DNA of 64,000 bases from an uncultured Veillonellaceae bacterium (GTDB lineage: Bacteria > Bacillota > Negativicutes > Veillonellales > Negativicoccaceae): assembly GCA_945876385.1 (NCBI GenBank), contig CAMCNU010000007.1:1-64000 (forward strand), read 5' to 3'. The position numbers were made by a program, and so were the translations under genes. Below the pieces are notes generated by a model. That model ran no database searches, was not told the origin of the DNA, and worked only from the letters and a program-made list of their open reading frames with translations. The first letter of the stretch is position 1, and the number at the start of each line of letters is the position of its first letter. Shown here in pieces: positions 33,746-42,296 of the stretch.

Positions 33746-34030
33746 ATGACCTGGCTGATGGCGGCGGCCGCGTGCGTGCTGTTGGCGCTGGTCGCCGGCG
33801 TGTATGTGCGATTTTGGCGGCGTGCCGATGCGGATTGGAGTACCTGCCGGGAGTGTGCGGCGGACGGTTGCGGGGCACCTGATACGGTCGTGCCGCAGAC
33901 CCCCGCGGAACGTGCCGCCCGGCGTGATGCGTCCCGACAGGCCAGTCGGGAGGCCGCGCGGGCGTATGTAGAACGTCTGCAATCCGCGACATCGGAACAT
34001 GCGGACGATACCTCCCCTACATCTTCATGA
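33746..34030 (+). CDS. Small single-helix membrane protein
   Basis: A 94-residue protein with an N-terminal membrane helix (about 3-25), a CRECAADGC cysteine cluster just after it (about 34-42), and a charged C-terminal helix rich in Ala and Arg (about 52-82). It lies 12 bases after the preceding secreted protein gene, with GGCGGTGGCAG as a modest ribosome site, and ends at a strong terminator, so it is probably co-transcribed. I recognise no family. Confidence 0.6.
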   Translation: MTWLMAAAACVLLALVAGVYVRFWRRADADWSTCRECAADGCGAPDTVVPQTPAERAARRDASRQASREAARAYVERLQSATSEHADDTSPTSS

Positions 34031-34032
34031 AC

Positions 34033-34064
34033 AAGGACCTCGGCTTTGTGCCGAGGTCCTTTTG
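34033..34064. terminator. Terminator after the 33746 gene
   Basis: A 12-bp stem (34033-34044 with 34050-34061) overlaps the stop region of the 33746 gene, followed by TTTT. It separates convergent genes and may serve both. Confidence 0.85.
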
Positions 34065-34109
34065 TATGGGCAGGGCGTACCTGCTTGTCCATACCGCTTA
34101 CCGATACGG

Positions 34110-34856
34110 TCAGCGCTGCGCCGCGTCGGAAGATGATGAGGCAGTCGGTGCCGGGCGATTGCGGTGTTCGCGGCGGTAGCGACGGATGAGCTCCCGCCCG
34201 CGCCGACGGACGGCGGCCGATGTGTCCGTGCGGGCCGCGGCGGGTATCCCGCTGTGCGCATCGGTATCCTGTGCCTGCATCGGCGGCGCGGTAGTCAGGA
34301 CGGGGTCGATGACGGCGGCAAAGTATTCGGTGACGGTTTCGGGTGATTCGTGCATGCCGTGGCGAATCCACCAGTCCATCGACTCGACAAATGACGAAGT
34401 GAAGTGGTTCAGCAGGTAGTCGGCGGGGATATCGCGCGGCGGAGCGCTCCCTTCCCGGAGCCAGAGCGGCGCGAGACGGCGGTATAGCTCTTCTTTGAAA
34501 TAGCGTAAAAACAGGTCGCGACTGTCCGAGGCGAGCAAACGGGTGAAGGCTTCTCTTCTGTCCGCCAAATGGTATAAAATATGCGTCACAAACGCACGGT
34601 AGTCGCTGTCGCTCGGCGTCAGTGTCGGCAGCGGGCAAGCAGCACCCGCCCCGCTGACGATGTGTCCGAACAAGTCTTCACAGAGTGCTTTGAGCAAAGT
34701 GTCTTTGGTTTCAAAATGAGTGTAAAAGGTGGTGCGGCCGATATCGGCGGCATCGATGATTTTTTGTACCGTGATTTGCGAATAGGCGTACTTGCCGATG
34801 AGGTCGGTAAAGGCGCGAAATATCGCCGCACGGGTTTTGGATTGACGTCGGTCCAT
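34110..34856 (-). CDS. TetR-family transcriptional regulator
   Basis: A 248-residue repressor with an N-terminal TetR helix-turn-helix: AAIFRAFTDLIGKYAYSQIT followed by VQKIIDAADIGRTTFYTHFE (about residues 30-50). The C-terminal ligand domain is helical, and a 45-residue charged tail (Arg/Ala-rich, ending SSSSDAAQR) extends beyond the usual length. I start at the ATG at 34856, preceded by GAAGGAGGAATC; an upstream in-frame start would add 29 residues covering the promoter. It is divergent from a heavy-metal P-type ATPase, and a palindrome in the shared region is its probable operator. Confidence 0.9.
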   Translation of the reverse strand: MDRRQSKTRAAIFRAFTDLIGKYAYSQITVQKIIDAADIGRTTFYTHFETKDTLLKALCEDLFGHIVSGAGAACPLPTLTPSDSDYRAFVTHILYHLADRREAFTRLLASDSRDLFLRYFKEELYRRLAPLWLREGSAPPRDIPADYLLNHFTSSFVESMDWWIRHGMHESPETVTEYFAAVIDPVLTTAPPMQAQDTDAHSGIPAAARTDTSAAVRRRGRELIRRYRREHRNRPAPTASSSSDAAQR

Positions 34857-34902
34857 GATTCCTCCTTCGTGATGACAGGTTGCGGTCATCATACTTGCTT
34901 GT

Positions 34903-34952
34903 ATTGTAACATAGTGACGGAACAAATTGAACAAAATGTTCATTAACGAACA
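34903..34952. promoter_or_regulatory. Probable TetR operator and promoter region
   Basis: TGAACA-AAA-TGTTCA (34928-34942) is a perfect palindrome with a 3-base centre. It overlaps a second inverted pair, TGTTC/GAACA (34937-34941 with 34948-34952). On the minus strand TTCAAT (34926-34931) and TACAAT (34903-34908), 17 bases apart, form a weak promoter for the regulator overlapped by the palindrome, as in autoregulation. Confidence 0.55.
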
Positions 34953-35050
34953 AGTATCCCGTTTTGCTTATCGCAAGGCGGGACGGTTTTCGTTACAATG
35001 ACACTACAAGATGAGCATCAGCAGAATGTGAAGCGAGAAGGAGGCAGCAT

Positions 35051-37063
35051 ATGAGCATCAACGCCGGGTTGGAACGGTGGACGGCAGCGGCACGCGGCGT
35101 GCCGGCGACAATCGTGTCCGGTATTTTTGTCGCGTGGGCGGCGTATTATCATCTGACGGATACCGTACCGCAGTGGGATCCGAGTTGGGTGACCTTTTTC
35201 ATTTCGGGATTGCCGCTGTACTATCTCGGACTGTATTGGCTGGGCAAGCGGGAATTGACATCGGCGCTCTTGGTGAGTATCGCGATGACGGCCTGCATTG
35301 CGCTCGGTGAAGTATTTGCGGCGGCGGAAGTGGCCTGGATTATGGCGCTCGGAGAGATACTGGAAGAGAAAACGGTCGCCCGCGCGCGACGCGGTCTGAC
35401 GGAGGTGCTCGGGAGCGCGCCGCAATCGGGGTGCCGTCTGCGGGCGGACGGGTCGGAAGAGGTCGTGCCGGTGACGGCGATTGCCGTCGGTGATCGATTG
35501 CGTGTGCGGCCGGGGGAAACGATTCCCGTGGACGGCGAAGTCCTGGCAGGTACGAGCGCGGTCAACGAGGCGATGCTCACCGGCGAATCGTATCCCGCGG
35601 ACAAGGCGGCGGGGTCGCCGGTGTACGGCGGTACGGTCAACGGTTTCGGCGCGCTGACGATACGCGCGACGAAGGTCGGGCAGGATACGTCGTTTGCACG
35701 GCTGGCGCGGCTGTTGCGGGAGGCGGAAGAAAATACCGCGCCGGTACAGCGGACGGTGGACCGGTGGGTGACGTGGCTGGTACCGACAGCCATCATACTC
35801 GCGCTGGCGACCTTTGTCGTGACGTGGGCGCTGGGCGTACCCGTGGCGGAGGCGACGGTACGGGCGGTGACGGTACTCGTCGTCTTTTGTCCCTGTGCCT
35901 TGGCGCTCGCGACGCCGACCGCGGTGGTGGCGGGTATCGGGCAGGCGACCCGTTACGGTGTCATCATCAAGTCGGGCGCGGCCTTGGAAGAAATGGGTCG
36001 TACGACGACGGTGGCCATCGACAAAACGGGTACGATGACCACGGGAGAGATTACGGTGGCAAAAGTCTGGCCGCGTCGCGCATGGTCCGCAGAGGAAGTG
36101 CTGGCGGTCGCGGCGGCGGCGGAACGCGAGAGCGAGCATCCGCTGGCGGCGGCGATTCGACGGGCGGCGGACGCACGCGGGCTCGTGCCGGAGGCGGTGC
36201 GTGATTTTGTAGTAGCGAGCGGTAAGGGGGTCTCCGCCGTACTCGCGGACGGTCGCGCGGTGCATGTCGGCAGCGAAGGGTACTTGGAAAGTCAGGGTGT
36301 CGCGGTCGATGAGAAACTGGGCGACACGGTGCATGAAGCGCGCCTGCAGGGGATGATTGTCGTGTGGGTGGCACGCGGCGACGAATGCCTCGGCGCCGTC
36401 GGTTTGGCGGACACCTTGCGTCCGCAGATGGAGCGGGTGGTCGGCCTGCTGCGCGCCCGCGGCATCCGTACGGTCATGTTGACGGGCGACAACGCGGAAA
36501 CGGCGGCGCATGTCGGCGTGACGGCACATGTCGATGAAGTGCATGCCCGGCTGCTGCCTGACGGCAAAACGGAGCATATTCGCTCGATGCAGGCGGCGGG
36601 CGCGCGGGTCGCGATGGTCGGCGACGGCATCAATGACGCGGCGGCACTGCGCACGGCCCATACCGGTATCGCCATCGGCGGGACGGCGGGCGATATGGCG
36701 ATTGAGGCGGCGGATATCGTCTTGCCGGGGCAGGATATGATGCGCCTGCCCTACCTCGTGTCACTGGCGCGGGCGACACTGCGCACGATTCATATCAATC
36801 TGTTCATCGCGCTGGGATTGAATATCGCGGGCGTCGTCCTCTCCTTCTTCGGATTGCTGTCGCCCGTCACGGGGGCTATCGTTCACAACGGCGGGAGCGT
36901 CTTGGTGGCGCTGCATGCGATTTCCCTCTATGAACGCAAGCGGAGCTTAGGCGAGCCGGCACCGTTGACCGCCGACGTTTGTACGGAATTGCATTGCCAT
37001 ATCTGCGGCGGCTACTATTGTATTACGCCGGGGCATCATCACCCCTTGCATCGCCACAGTTGA
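35051..37063 (+). CDS. Heavy-metal P1B-type ATPase
   Basis: This 670-residue pump exports or moves a transition metal. Motifs: the actuator TGES, the metal-site CPC (280-282) in membrane helix 6, the phosphorylation DKTGTMTTG (Asp324 phosphorylated), the SEHP nucleotide motif and GDGINDAAAL. There is no N-terminal heavy-metal domain. The C-terminus instead has CHICGG...CITPGHHHPLHRH (about 650-668), a Cys/His-rich tail that could bind metal. The late HNGGSVLVALHA in the last helix differs from both the copper (MxxSS) and the zinc (DxG) patterns, so specificity is open. AGAAGGAGGCAGCAT precedes the ATG. Probably controlled by the divergent TetR. Confidence 0.9.
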   Translation: MSINAGLERWTAAARGVPATIVSGIFVAWAAYYHLTDTVPQWDPSWVTFFISGLPLYYLGLYWLGKRELTSALLVSIAMTACIALGEVFAAAEVAWIMALGEILEEKTVARARRGLTEVLGSAPQSGCRLRADGSEEVVPVTAIAVGDRLRVRPGETIPVDGEVLAGTSAVNEAMLTGESYPADKAAGSPVYGGTVNGFGALTIRATKVGQDTSFARLARLLREAEENTAPVQRTVDRWVTWLVPTAIILALATFVVTWALGVPVAEATVRAVTVLVVFCPCALALATPTAVVAGIGQATRYGVIIKSGAALEEMGRTTTVAIDKTGTMTTGEITVAKVWPRRAWSAEEVLAVAAAAERESEHPLAAAIRRAADARGLVPEAVRDFVVASGKGVSAVLADGRAVHVGSEGYLESQGVAVDEKLGDTVHEARLQGMIVVWVARGDECLGAVGLADTLRPQMERVVGLLRARGIRTVMLTGDNAETAAHVGVTAHVDEVHARLLPDGKTEHIRSMQAAGARVAMVGDGINDAAALRTAHTGIAIGGTAGDMAIEAADIVLPGQDMMRLPYLVSLARATLRTIHINLFIALGLNIAGVVLSFFGLLSPVTGAIVHNGGSVLVALHAISLYERKRSLGEPAPLTADVCTELHCHICGGYYCITPGHHHPLHRHS

Positions 37064-37090
37064 CCGGGCGGCGCGGCACTGTCACTACGC

Positions 37091-37131
37091 ACGGCACCGA
37101 CTTCGAAGACAATCGGAGTCGGTGCCGTTTT
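37091..37131 (+). terminator. Terminator of the P-type ATPase gene
   Basis: A 12-bp stem (37091-37102 with 37117-37128) with a 14-base loop is followed by TTTT. Confidence 0.75.
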
Positions 37132-37148
37132 GCTGTCGCTATATAAAG

Positions 37149-37183
37149 ATAAAGAACCCGCCTCCCGTATGCAGGAGGCGGGT
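37149..37183 (-). terminator. Terminator of the DUF4198 gene
   Basis: A 10-bp GC-rich stem (37156-37165 with 37174-37183) is followed on the minus strand by a T-rich tract. Confidence 0.75.
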
Positions 37184-37197
37184 CGAATGGTGTTGCG

Positions 37198-38007
37198 TCA
37201 GGGGACGGCAAAGGTCAGCGAGGTGTAGTAGACCTCGGTATCCGCTTGCGCGGCGATCGCGCCTTGGGCGGGGCGTTCGACACGCGCCTTCAAGAGCCAT
37301 GCGCCCCACGCATCGAGTCGCAAGTAGGCGATGCCGTTGCGATCGGTGAGAATCCGTTGGGACATATCGTCACCTGCGGAAAATCCCGCATGTACTGCGG
37401 TGATTTGCGTCGCAGGGACGGGGCGCCCTTCCCAGAGCAGTTGTACCGGCAGGGTGCCGCCGTAATGCGCATCGGTGTAGGGATTGACCAGCGGCACGAG
37501 TTCGAGCGTATGCCCGACGGGGCGGGGCGCCTTGGGGGATGCGGCACCGACTTGCCACAGTGCGGTGGCAAACTGGCGCGAGTAGACGGATGATACCACA
37601 TCGGCAAAGTCCGTTTTCGGCCCCTTGGCTTTGTGCAATTTCCCGTCTTTGCGGTAGGTCGTGTTAATCGAGGGATGGCGGACCGCCGAGACGGTGTACA
37701 GACCCGGCATCTCTTCGCGCAGCGTGGCCGAGGAGATGCCTTCCGTTTCCAAGGCAAACGGTACGGACGTGCCGTCCGGACGAGTGACGGTGAGGTCGGT
37801 AAAGGTCGAGCGGTCGGTCAGGCCGTCCACCGGATAGTGATGACCCCAGCCGACATAGGTGCGGGTCATCGCCCCGTCCGTACGCATCGTGCTGTGCCAT
37901 GCGGTGAGATTGAGCCAAAGTGCGTGGGCATCGGCCGGCAGCGCCGTGCCGGCAGTGAGACATGCGCCCAGCGTCAAGCCGAGCAGACGGCGTGTGAGTC
38001 GGTTCAT
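37198..38007 (-). CDS. DUF4198 periplasmic protein, possible metal-binding
   Basis: The 269-residue precursor has a signal peptide ending LPADAHA (about residue 28), so the mature chain begins near His-Ala, a histidine-first arrangement seen in DUF4198 proteins tied to nickel or cobalt uptake. Later features are GWGHHYPVDG, several tyrosine/proline-rich strands, and a C-terminal immunoglobulin-like domain. The ATG at 38007 overlaps the DUF951 stop (ATGA) and follows CGGAGGAATC; longer frames upstream are excluded by that coupling. It is last in a probable four-gene run. A metal-binding role is inferred from the family, not proven here. Confidence 0.75.
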   Translation of the reverse strand: MNRLTRRLLGLTLGACLTAGTALPADAHALWLNLTAWHSTMRTDGAMTRTYVGWGHHYPVDGLTDRSTFTDLTVTRPDGTSVPFALETEGISSATLREEMPGLYTVSAVRHPSINTTYRKDGKLHKAKGPKTDFADVVSSVYSRQFATALWQVGAASPKAPRPVGHTLELVPLVNPYTDAHYGGTLPVQLLWEGRPVPATQITAVHAGFSAGDDMSQRILTDRNGIAYLRLDAWGAWLLKARVERPAQGAIAAQADTEVYYTSLTFAVP

Positions 38008-38204
38008 GATTCCTCCGTTTCCGCGGTATGCCGTACACGGCGCACCGCTTTGAGAAATTTGGGGCGGGCAATCATGACGGAGCGCCCGCAGCCCAGACAA
38101 TCAATGCGAAAATCGACCCCCGTGCGGCAGACTTTCCAGTCGTAGCTGCCGCAGGGATGCGGTTTTTTCATGGTGACGATATCACCGATTTCATACTGTT
38201 CCAT
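38004..38204 (-). CDS. DUF951 domain protein
   Basis: A 66-residue conserved small protein of Firmicutes. The family signature is complete: EIGDIVTMKKPHPCGSYDW (about 5-23), then a DFRIDCLGCGRSVMIAR core with a CLGC pair. DUF951 proteins are often found near ribosome- or GTPase-related genes; function is not established. AAAGGATAACC precedes the ATG. Its stop overlaps the DUF4198 start, and it is 18 bases from the upstream hydrolase gene. Confidence 0.88.
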   Translation of the reverse strand: MEQYEIGDIVTMKKPHPCGSYDWKVCRTGVDFRIDCLGCGRSVMIARPKFLKAVRRVRHTAETEES

Positions 38205-38222
38205 GGTTATCCTTTCCGGCGG

Positions 38223-38885
38223 TCAAGTCGTTTGCAAAAACGCATCGGCCTCGGCGTAGAGTGCATCGCTGCCGTGAATGTAGCTGCCGTGGTCATGCCC
38301 CTGCATCCGCAGAAAGCGTGCATGCGGCAGAGCGGCGACCAGGTCGTCGAACGATTCCGGCGTGAAAAACTCCCGTTCGCCTGCGACCACCAGGGTCGGT
38401 TGTGTGACCTTGCGGACGTCGTCATAATCGATAAAGGGCTGCGTCAGCATCAGTCGGAGCAGCGGGTCGTGCGTTTCCCGATAGCGGACGTGCAATTTTT
38501 TCAATACGGACGGCTTGAAGTCGGCCGGCGAGAGATTGACCCCGCAGAGAATGAGGTGTGAAACCAGTTCGGGGTGGTCGATGGCGAGCATCAGCGCGAC
38601 AATGGCGCCGTCGGAAAAACCGAGGATGCGTACCGCGCCCAATTCGAGCGTGCGAATCAACCCCGCGACATCGTGCATCATCGTCCGATAGTCATATTCG
38701 TCCGTCGCCGCGCTTTCCCCGTGGCCGCGACTGTCGACGGCGTAGACCGTGTAGCGCGATGCCAAGAGCGGCGCCAGCACATCGAAACAATGTCTGTCCT
38801 CGCCGTTGCCGTGCAAGAGCAGCAGCGGCTTTCCCGTACCGCTGACCTCGTATGCCAGACGAATCCCGTTGACTGAAATATACAT
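38223..38885 (-). CDS. Alpha/beta hydrolase
   Basis: A 220-residue soluble alpha/beta-fold hydrolase. It has the strand-turn LLLHGNGEDRHCF, the oxyanion-type HG, a nucleophile elbow ILGFSDGAIVAL (Gly-Phe-Ser-Asp-Gly) and a late catalytic histidine in QGHDHGSY. I place the start at the ATG at 38885 because AAAGGAGG lies 6 bases upstream; the ATG at 38888 is too close to it. The substrate is unknown. It follows another hydrolase gene by 14 bases, the two being unrelated in detail. Confidence 0.85.
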   Translation of the reverse strand: MYISVNGIRLAYEVSGTGKPLLLLHGNGEDRHCFDVLAPLLASRYTVYAVDSRGHGESAATDEYDYRTMMHDVAGLIRTLELGAVRILGFSDGAIVALMLAIDHPELVSHLILCGVNLSPADFKPSVLKKLHVRYRETHDPLLRLMLTQPFIDYDDVRKVTQPTLVVAGEREFFTPESFDDLVAALPHARFLRMQGHDHGSYIHGSDALYAEADAFLQTT

Positions 38886-38899
38886 CATGACCTCCTTTA

Positions 38900-39628
38900 T
38901 CAATACCGTGCGGCGTCGAGCGTCGGCAACGCATCATCCATCATGCCCGTCGTGACCGCATGTCCCACGTCGCGGACGGATTGCCACAGAACCGTGCCGC
39001 CGCGCCCTTGCAGGCGGTCGGCAAAGGCTTTGTTCGCACGGGCGTCGACCGTGGTGTCGTGCACGCCGTGCATGAGGTGAATCCGTTGCGACGTCATGTT
39101 GTCGACGCAATGATGCGGCGACATCGTCTCCATCTCGCGGGATAATTCGGGGGCCAAGTCGTAGCGTACGCCGAAACGTGCTTGCATGAAGAGATGCGTC
39201 AGCGGCCAATGCCCCGAGCCGTTCATGGCGACGACGGCGCGCACGGCAGGTGTATGCGCCGCGACACCGAGCGCCGTACAGCCGCCGAGGGAATGACCGG
39301 CCGTGATGACGGCGTCGTAGCCGCGCTCGGCGGCGTAGTCCGTCCAGATGGCGGCCTCCCCGACTTGACGGAGAATCGCCTCCCAAAACAGCGGATACGA
39401 GTCTGCCGCTTCATAGTCGATGGCGCCGCGGTCGTCATGGTACGGTACACTCGGTACGATGACTTCCCAGCCGGCCGCCGCCCAAATGCGGGCGCGCGTC
39501 AGCTGCCCCGTTGCGGTCGCACTCCAGCCGTGGTACCAGACAATCAGCCCCTGCGGTGCGGTCGGCACGACCCGGAGTGCAGTGACACCTGTGCGGACGA
39601 TGCCTCCCTCTTCCCAACTGTACTGCAT
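38900..39628 (-). CDS. Prolyl-oligopeptidase-type alpha/beta hydrolase (YitV-like)
   Basis: A 242-residue hydrolase with VWYHGWSATATGQ, the nucleophile elbow AGHSLGGCTAL (Gly-His-Ser-Leu-Gly-Gly), the acid residue in HGVHDTTVD, and a catalytic His in VRDVGHAVTT. The spacing and the short N-terminus resemble YitV/YtaP-type carboxylesterases of Firmicutes. GAGAGGGGGCAG precedes the ATG. It is the first gene of a four-gene minus-strand run ending with DUF4198. Confidence 0.85.
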   Translation of the reverse strand: MQYSWEEGGIVRTGVTALRVVPTAPQGLIVWYHGWSATATGQLTRARIWAAAGWEVIVPSVPYHDDRGAIDYEAADSYPLFWEAILRQVGEAAIWTDYAAERGYDAVITAGHSLGGCTALGVAAHTPAVRAVVAMNGSGHWPLTHLFMQARFGVRYDLAPELSREMETMSPHHCVDNMTSQRIHLMHGVHDTTVDARANKAFADRLQGRGGTVLWQSVRDVGHAVTTGMMDDALPTLDAARY

Positions 39629-39723
39629 ATGCTGCCCCCTCTCCCGTAGATATTCTTATTGTACACGTCGCGGGCGGTCTTGGCAAAGCCGCGCCGTGCG
39701 CGTGCCGACGTCACACGAGCAAA

Positions 39724-39770
39724 CAACGATATGTGGATATGCGAAAATGGCATTATACCACATATTGTAT
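39724..39770 (+). promoter_or_regulatory. Paired NrdR-box-like sites upstream of nrdJ
   Basis: Two sites resembling the NrdR consensus ACACWATATATWGTGT begin at 39724 and 39755. Their 10-base cores agree at 7 and 8 positions by eye. Their starts are 31 bases apart, three helical turns, as expected for cooperative NrdR binding. The second overlaps the -35 element. Confidence 0.6.
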
Positions 39771-39792
39771 TTATGGACCGGAGTAGTATAAT
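39765..39792 (+). promoter_or_regulatory. Promoter of nrdJ
   Basis: TTGTAT (39765-39770) and TATAAT (39787-39792) are 16 bases apart; the -35 lies within the second NrdR-like box, so NrdR would block RNA polymerase. Confidence 0.7.
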
Positions 39793-39825
39793 GGAATTAC
39801 CATTTACGGAAGAGAGGAATTCAGC

Positions 39826-41877
39826 ATGAGTGTATTTACCCGATTCAGTGAGGAGTTTTTGGATCGTTATCCGGCGTTCCCCGCACATATGAGCCAGCTG
39901 GCGACATTTGTGTACTACCGGACGTATTCGCGTTGGCTCGAAGAGGAAGGGCGCCGCGAAACGTGGAAAGAGACCGTGACGCGGGCCTTGACGTATAATT
40001 GCCGCTTGGCGAAGGAGTCGCAGGAAGAGGCGGAGGCGTTGTTTGACAATGTCTTCAACCTGCGCCAGTTTATCTCGGGGCGCAGTCTGTGGATCGGCGG
40101 CTCGGATGCGTCCGAGAGCTTGGTCTGTGCCAACTTCAACTGTGCCTTTACCGTCATGGACAATATGCAGGCGTTTGTCGATTTGTTCTACCTGCTGATG
40201 GTCGGTACGGGCGTGGGCTTTCGCATTTTGAAACGCGACGTGGCCAAACTGCCGCGTTTCCGGACGGATGTCGTCTTGGAAAACCTGCCCTTTGAGCCGC
40301 TCCCGTCGAGTGAGCGTGTCGATCCGACGTCGATTTTGTTCCGGACGGACGATATCGCGACGATTGTGGTCGGCGACTCGAAAGAAGGCTGGGTGCAGGC
40401 GTTGCAATTTTACCTGGCGATTCACACCCGCCACGATTACCGTCGGGTGAAACATATCCGTATCAATTACAACGGCGTGCGGCCGAAAGGCGAACGCCTC
40501 AAGACGTTCGGCGGGACGGCCTCCGGCTACGAGTCGCTGGCGACGATGTTTGCCAAAATCCACAAGGTACTGACGACGGAAGAGTACGCACCCGCACCGG
40601 AAAACGGCCGCCTGCGTCCGATACATGTCCTCGATATCTGCAATATCATCGGGGAAAATGTCGTCGTCGGCGGGGTACGGCGGACGGCGGAAACGGCAAT
40701 CGTGTCGCCCGACGATGATGAAGTCATCGAGGCCAAGACCGATTTGCCGCCGAACAAGTACCATCGTTTCATGAGCAACAACAGTATCTTCTTTGAAGAA
40801 AAACCCTCCTGGGAACGCTTGCGTCACATTTTCGAGACGTTGCGTTACACGGGGGAACCGGGCTTTGTCAATGCGGCGGAAGGCAAGCGCCGGCGCGCGG
40901 ATTTCGAAGGGCTCAATCCCTGTTTTGAAATCCTGCTGCCGCGCAATTCCGTCTGCAACTTGACGACGGTCAATATCAAAGCCTTTGTCAAAGACGGTCG
41001 CCTGCTGCGCGACGAACTGCTGGCGGCGGAGCGCTTGAGCGCACGGGCATGCCTGCGGATGACCTGCATCGATTTGGAATTGCATGACTGGAATGTCAGC
41101 CACCAACGCGACCGCCTGCTCGGCTGCTCGATGACGGGCTGGCAGGATGCGATGGCCGAACTCGGCTACGGGCGCGAGGAGCAAATCGAGTTGATGAAAA
41201 ATCTCCATCAGGCGATTCGCGCCGCCGCGGAAGAATACGCCGCCGAACTCGGTATCAATACGCCGCTGCTCGTGACGGCGGTCAAGCCGGAAGGTACGCT
41301 CTCGCTGGTAGCGGGCGGGGTCAGCCCGGGACTGCATTACTCGCACTCGGAATATTTCATTCGCCGCATTCGCGTCAATGCGTCCGACCCGCTGGCCAAG
41401 ACGGCGGAAGCGCTCGGTTGGCCGGTGCATCCGGAAGTCGGGCAGACGATGGCGGACGCGCGGACGAAGGTCATCGATTTCCCGTGTCATGCGCCGAACG
41501 CGCGCACGAAGTACGAAGTCAGTGCCGCGGAACAACTGCAGACCTACTACGATTTCCAGCAGTATTACACGGAGCAAAACAGCTCGAACACGATTTCCAT
41601 CAAAGACGACGAATGGGATGAGGTCGCTCGCAATGTTTACGACAATTGGGACAACATGCTGGCCTGCTCGTTCCTGAGTCTGACGGATCACAGCTACGAG
41701 CTGGCGCCGTATGAAAGTATCACGAAAGAAGAGTACGAAGTGATGGCGGCCTCGATGAAAGAATTCAACCCGAATCTGCTCAATTATTTCGAACAGGCGA
41801 CGGGCAACGAAGGCGCCGAGTTTGAGATTTTGGACGACAGAGAAGAATGCGCGTCGGGCGTATGTCCGATTAAATAA
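39826..41877 (+). CDS. nrdJ: Adenosylcobalamin-dependent (class II) ribonucleotide reductase
   Basis: This single-chain enzyme makes deoxynucleotides with B12 as the radical source, working with or without oxygen. At 683 residues it matches the monomeric Lactobacillus leichmannii type. Seen: the redox cysteine in VCANFNCAF (about 104-112), the radical site NPCFEILLP with Cys-x-Glu, the paired SVCNLTTVN cysteine, and the C-terminal shuttle Cys675/Cys680 in ECASGVCPIK. AGAGAGGAATTCAGC precedes the ATG. It depends on cobalamin, linking it to the BtuB-like receptor in the window. Ten bases downstream starts a rhodanese, likely co-transcribed. Confidence 0.93.
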   Translation: MSVFTRFSEEFLDRYPAFPAHMSQLATFVYYRTYSRWLEEEGRRETWKETVTRALTYNCRLAKESQEEAEALFDNVFNLRQFISGRSLWIGGSDASESLVCANFNCAFTVMDNMQAFVDLFYLLMVGTGVGFRILKRDVAKLPRFRTDVVLENLPFEPLPSSERVDPTSILFRTDDIATIVVGDSKEGWVQALQFYLAIHTRHDYRRVKHIRINYNGVRPKGERLKTFGGTASGYESLATMFAKIHKVLTTEEYAPAPENGRLRPIHVLDICNIIGENVVVGGVRRTAETAIVSPDDDEVIEAKTDLPPNKYHRFMSNNSIFFEEKPSWERLRHIFETLRYTGEPGFVNAAEGKRRRADFEGLNPCFEILLPRNSVCNLTTVNIKAFVKDGRLLRDELLAAERLSARACLRMTCIDLELHDWNVSHQRDRLLGCSMTGWQDAMAELGYGREEQIELMKNLHQAIRAAAEEYAAELGINTPLLVTAVKPEGTLSLVAGGVSPGLHYSHSEYFIRRIRVNASDPLAKTAEALGWPVHPEVGQTMADARTKVIDFPCHAPNARTKYEVSAAEQLQTYYDFQQYYTEQNSSNTISIKDDEWDEVARNVYDNWDNMLACSFLSLTDHSYELAPYESITKEEYEVMAASMKEFNPNLLNYFEQATGNEGAEFEILDDREECASGVCPIK

Positions 41878-41887
41878 GGAGGACAAT

Positions 41888-42223
41888 ATGGGATTCTTTT
41901 CACAGCTGTTCGGCGGCGGCGCGGTGCGGACAATCGCACCGGCCGAGGCCAAGACCCGATTGGACACGGCGATCGTGCTCGATGTGCGCGAGCCGGACGA
42001 GTACGCCGGCGGTCATTTGCCGCATGCCGTATTGCTTCCGCTGGGGAGCATCGACGAGCACAGCGCGGCGCGCGTGATTCCCGATACGGACAGTGAGGTG
42101 CTTGTCTACTGTCGCAGCGGGGCGCGCAGTCGGCGGGCCGTGCGTCGGTTGACGGAGCTGGGCTATACGGATGTCGCCAACCTCGGCGGTATCATCGATT
42201 GGCCGTACGAAACGGAACGATAA
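41888..42223 (+). CDS. Rhodanese-like sulfurtransferase
   Basis: A 111-residue single rhodanese domain. It has VLDVREPDEYAGGHLPHAVLL and the active-site loop CRSGARS, with Cys80 or its neighbour as the persulfide carrier, followed by GYTDVANLGGIIDW. The start at 41888 follows AAGGAGGACAAT; a longer in-frame option overlaps nrdJ. It may keep reductase thiols supplied or move sulfur in general. A thiol-based link to the class II reductase next door is plausible but not shown. Confidence 0.9.
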   Translation: MGFFSQLFGGGAVRTIAPAEAKTRLDTAIVLDVREPDEYAGGHLPHAVLLPLGSIDEHSAARVIPDTDSEVLVYCRSGARSRRAVRRLTELGYTDVANLGGIIDWPYETER

Positions 42224-42296
42224 CCGACATTGGACGGGCAGGACTATCGGTGGTATAGTAAAGAGAGAATGAGAAACGGAGAAAGCAGGTGAGCAA

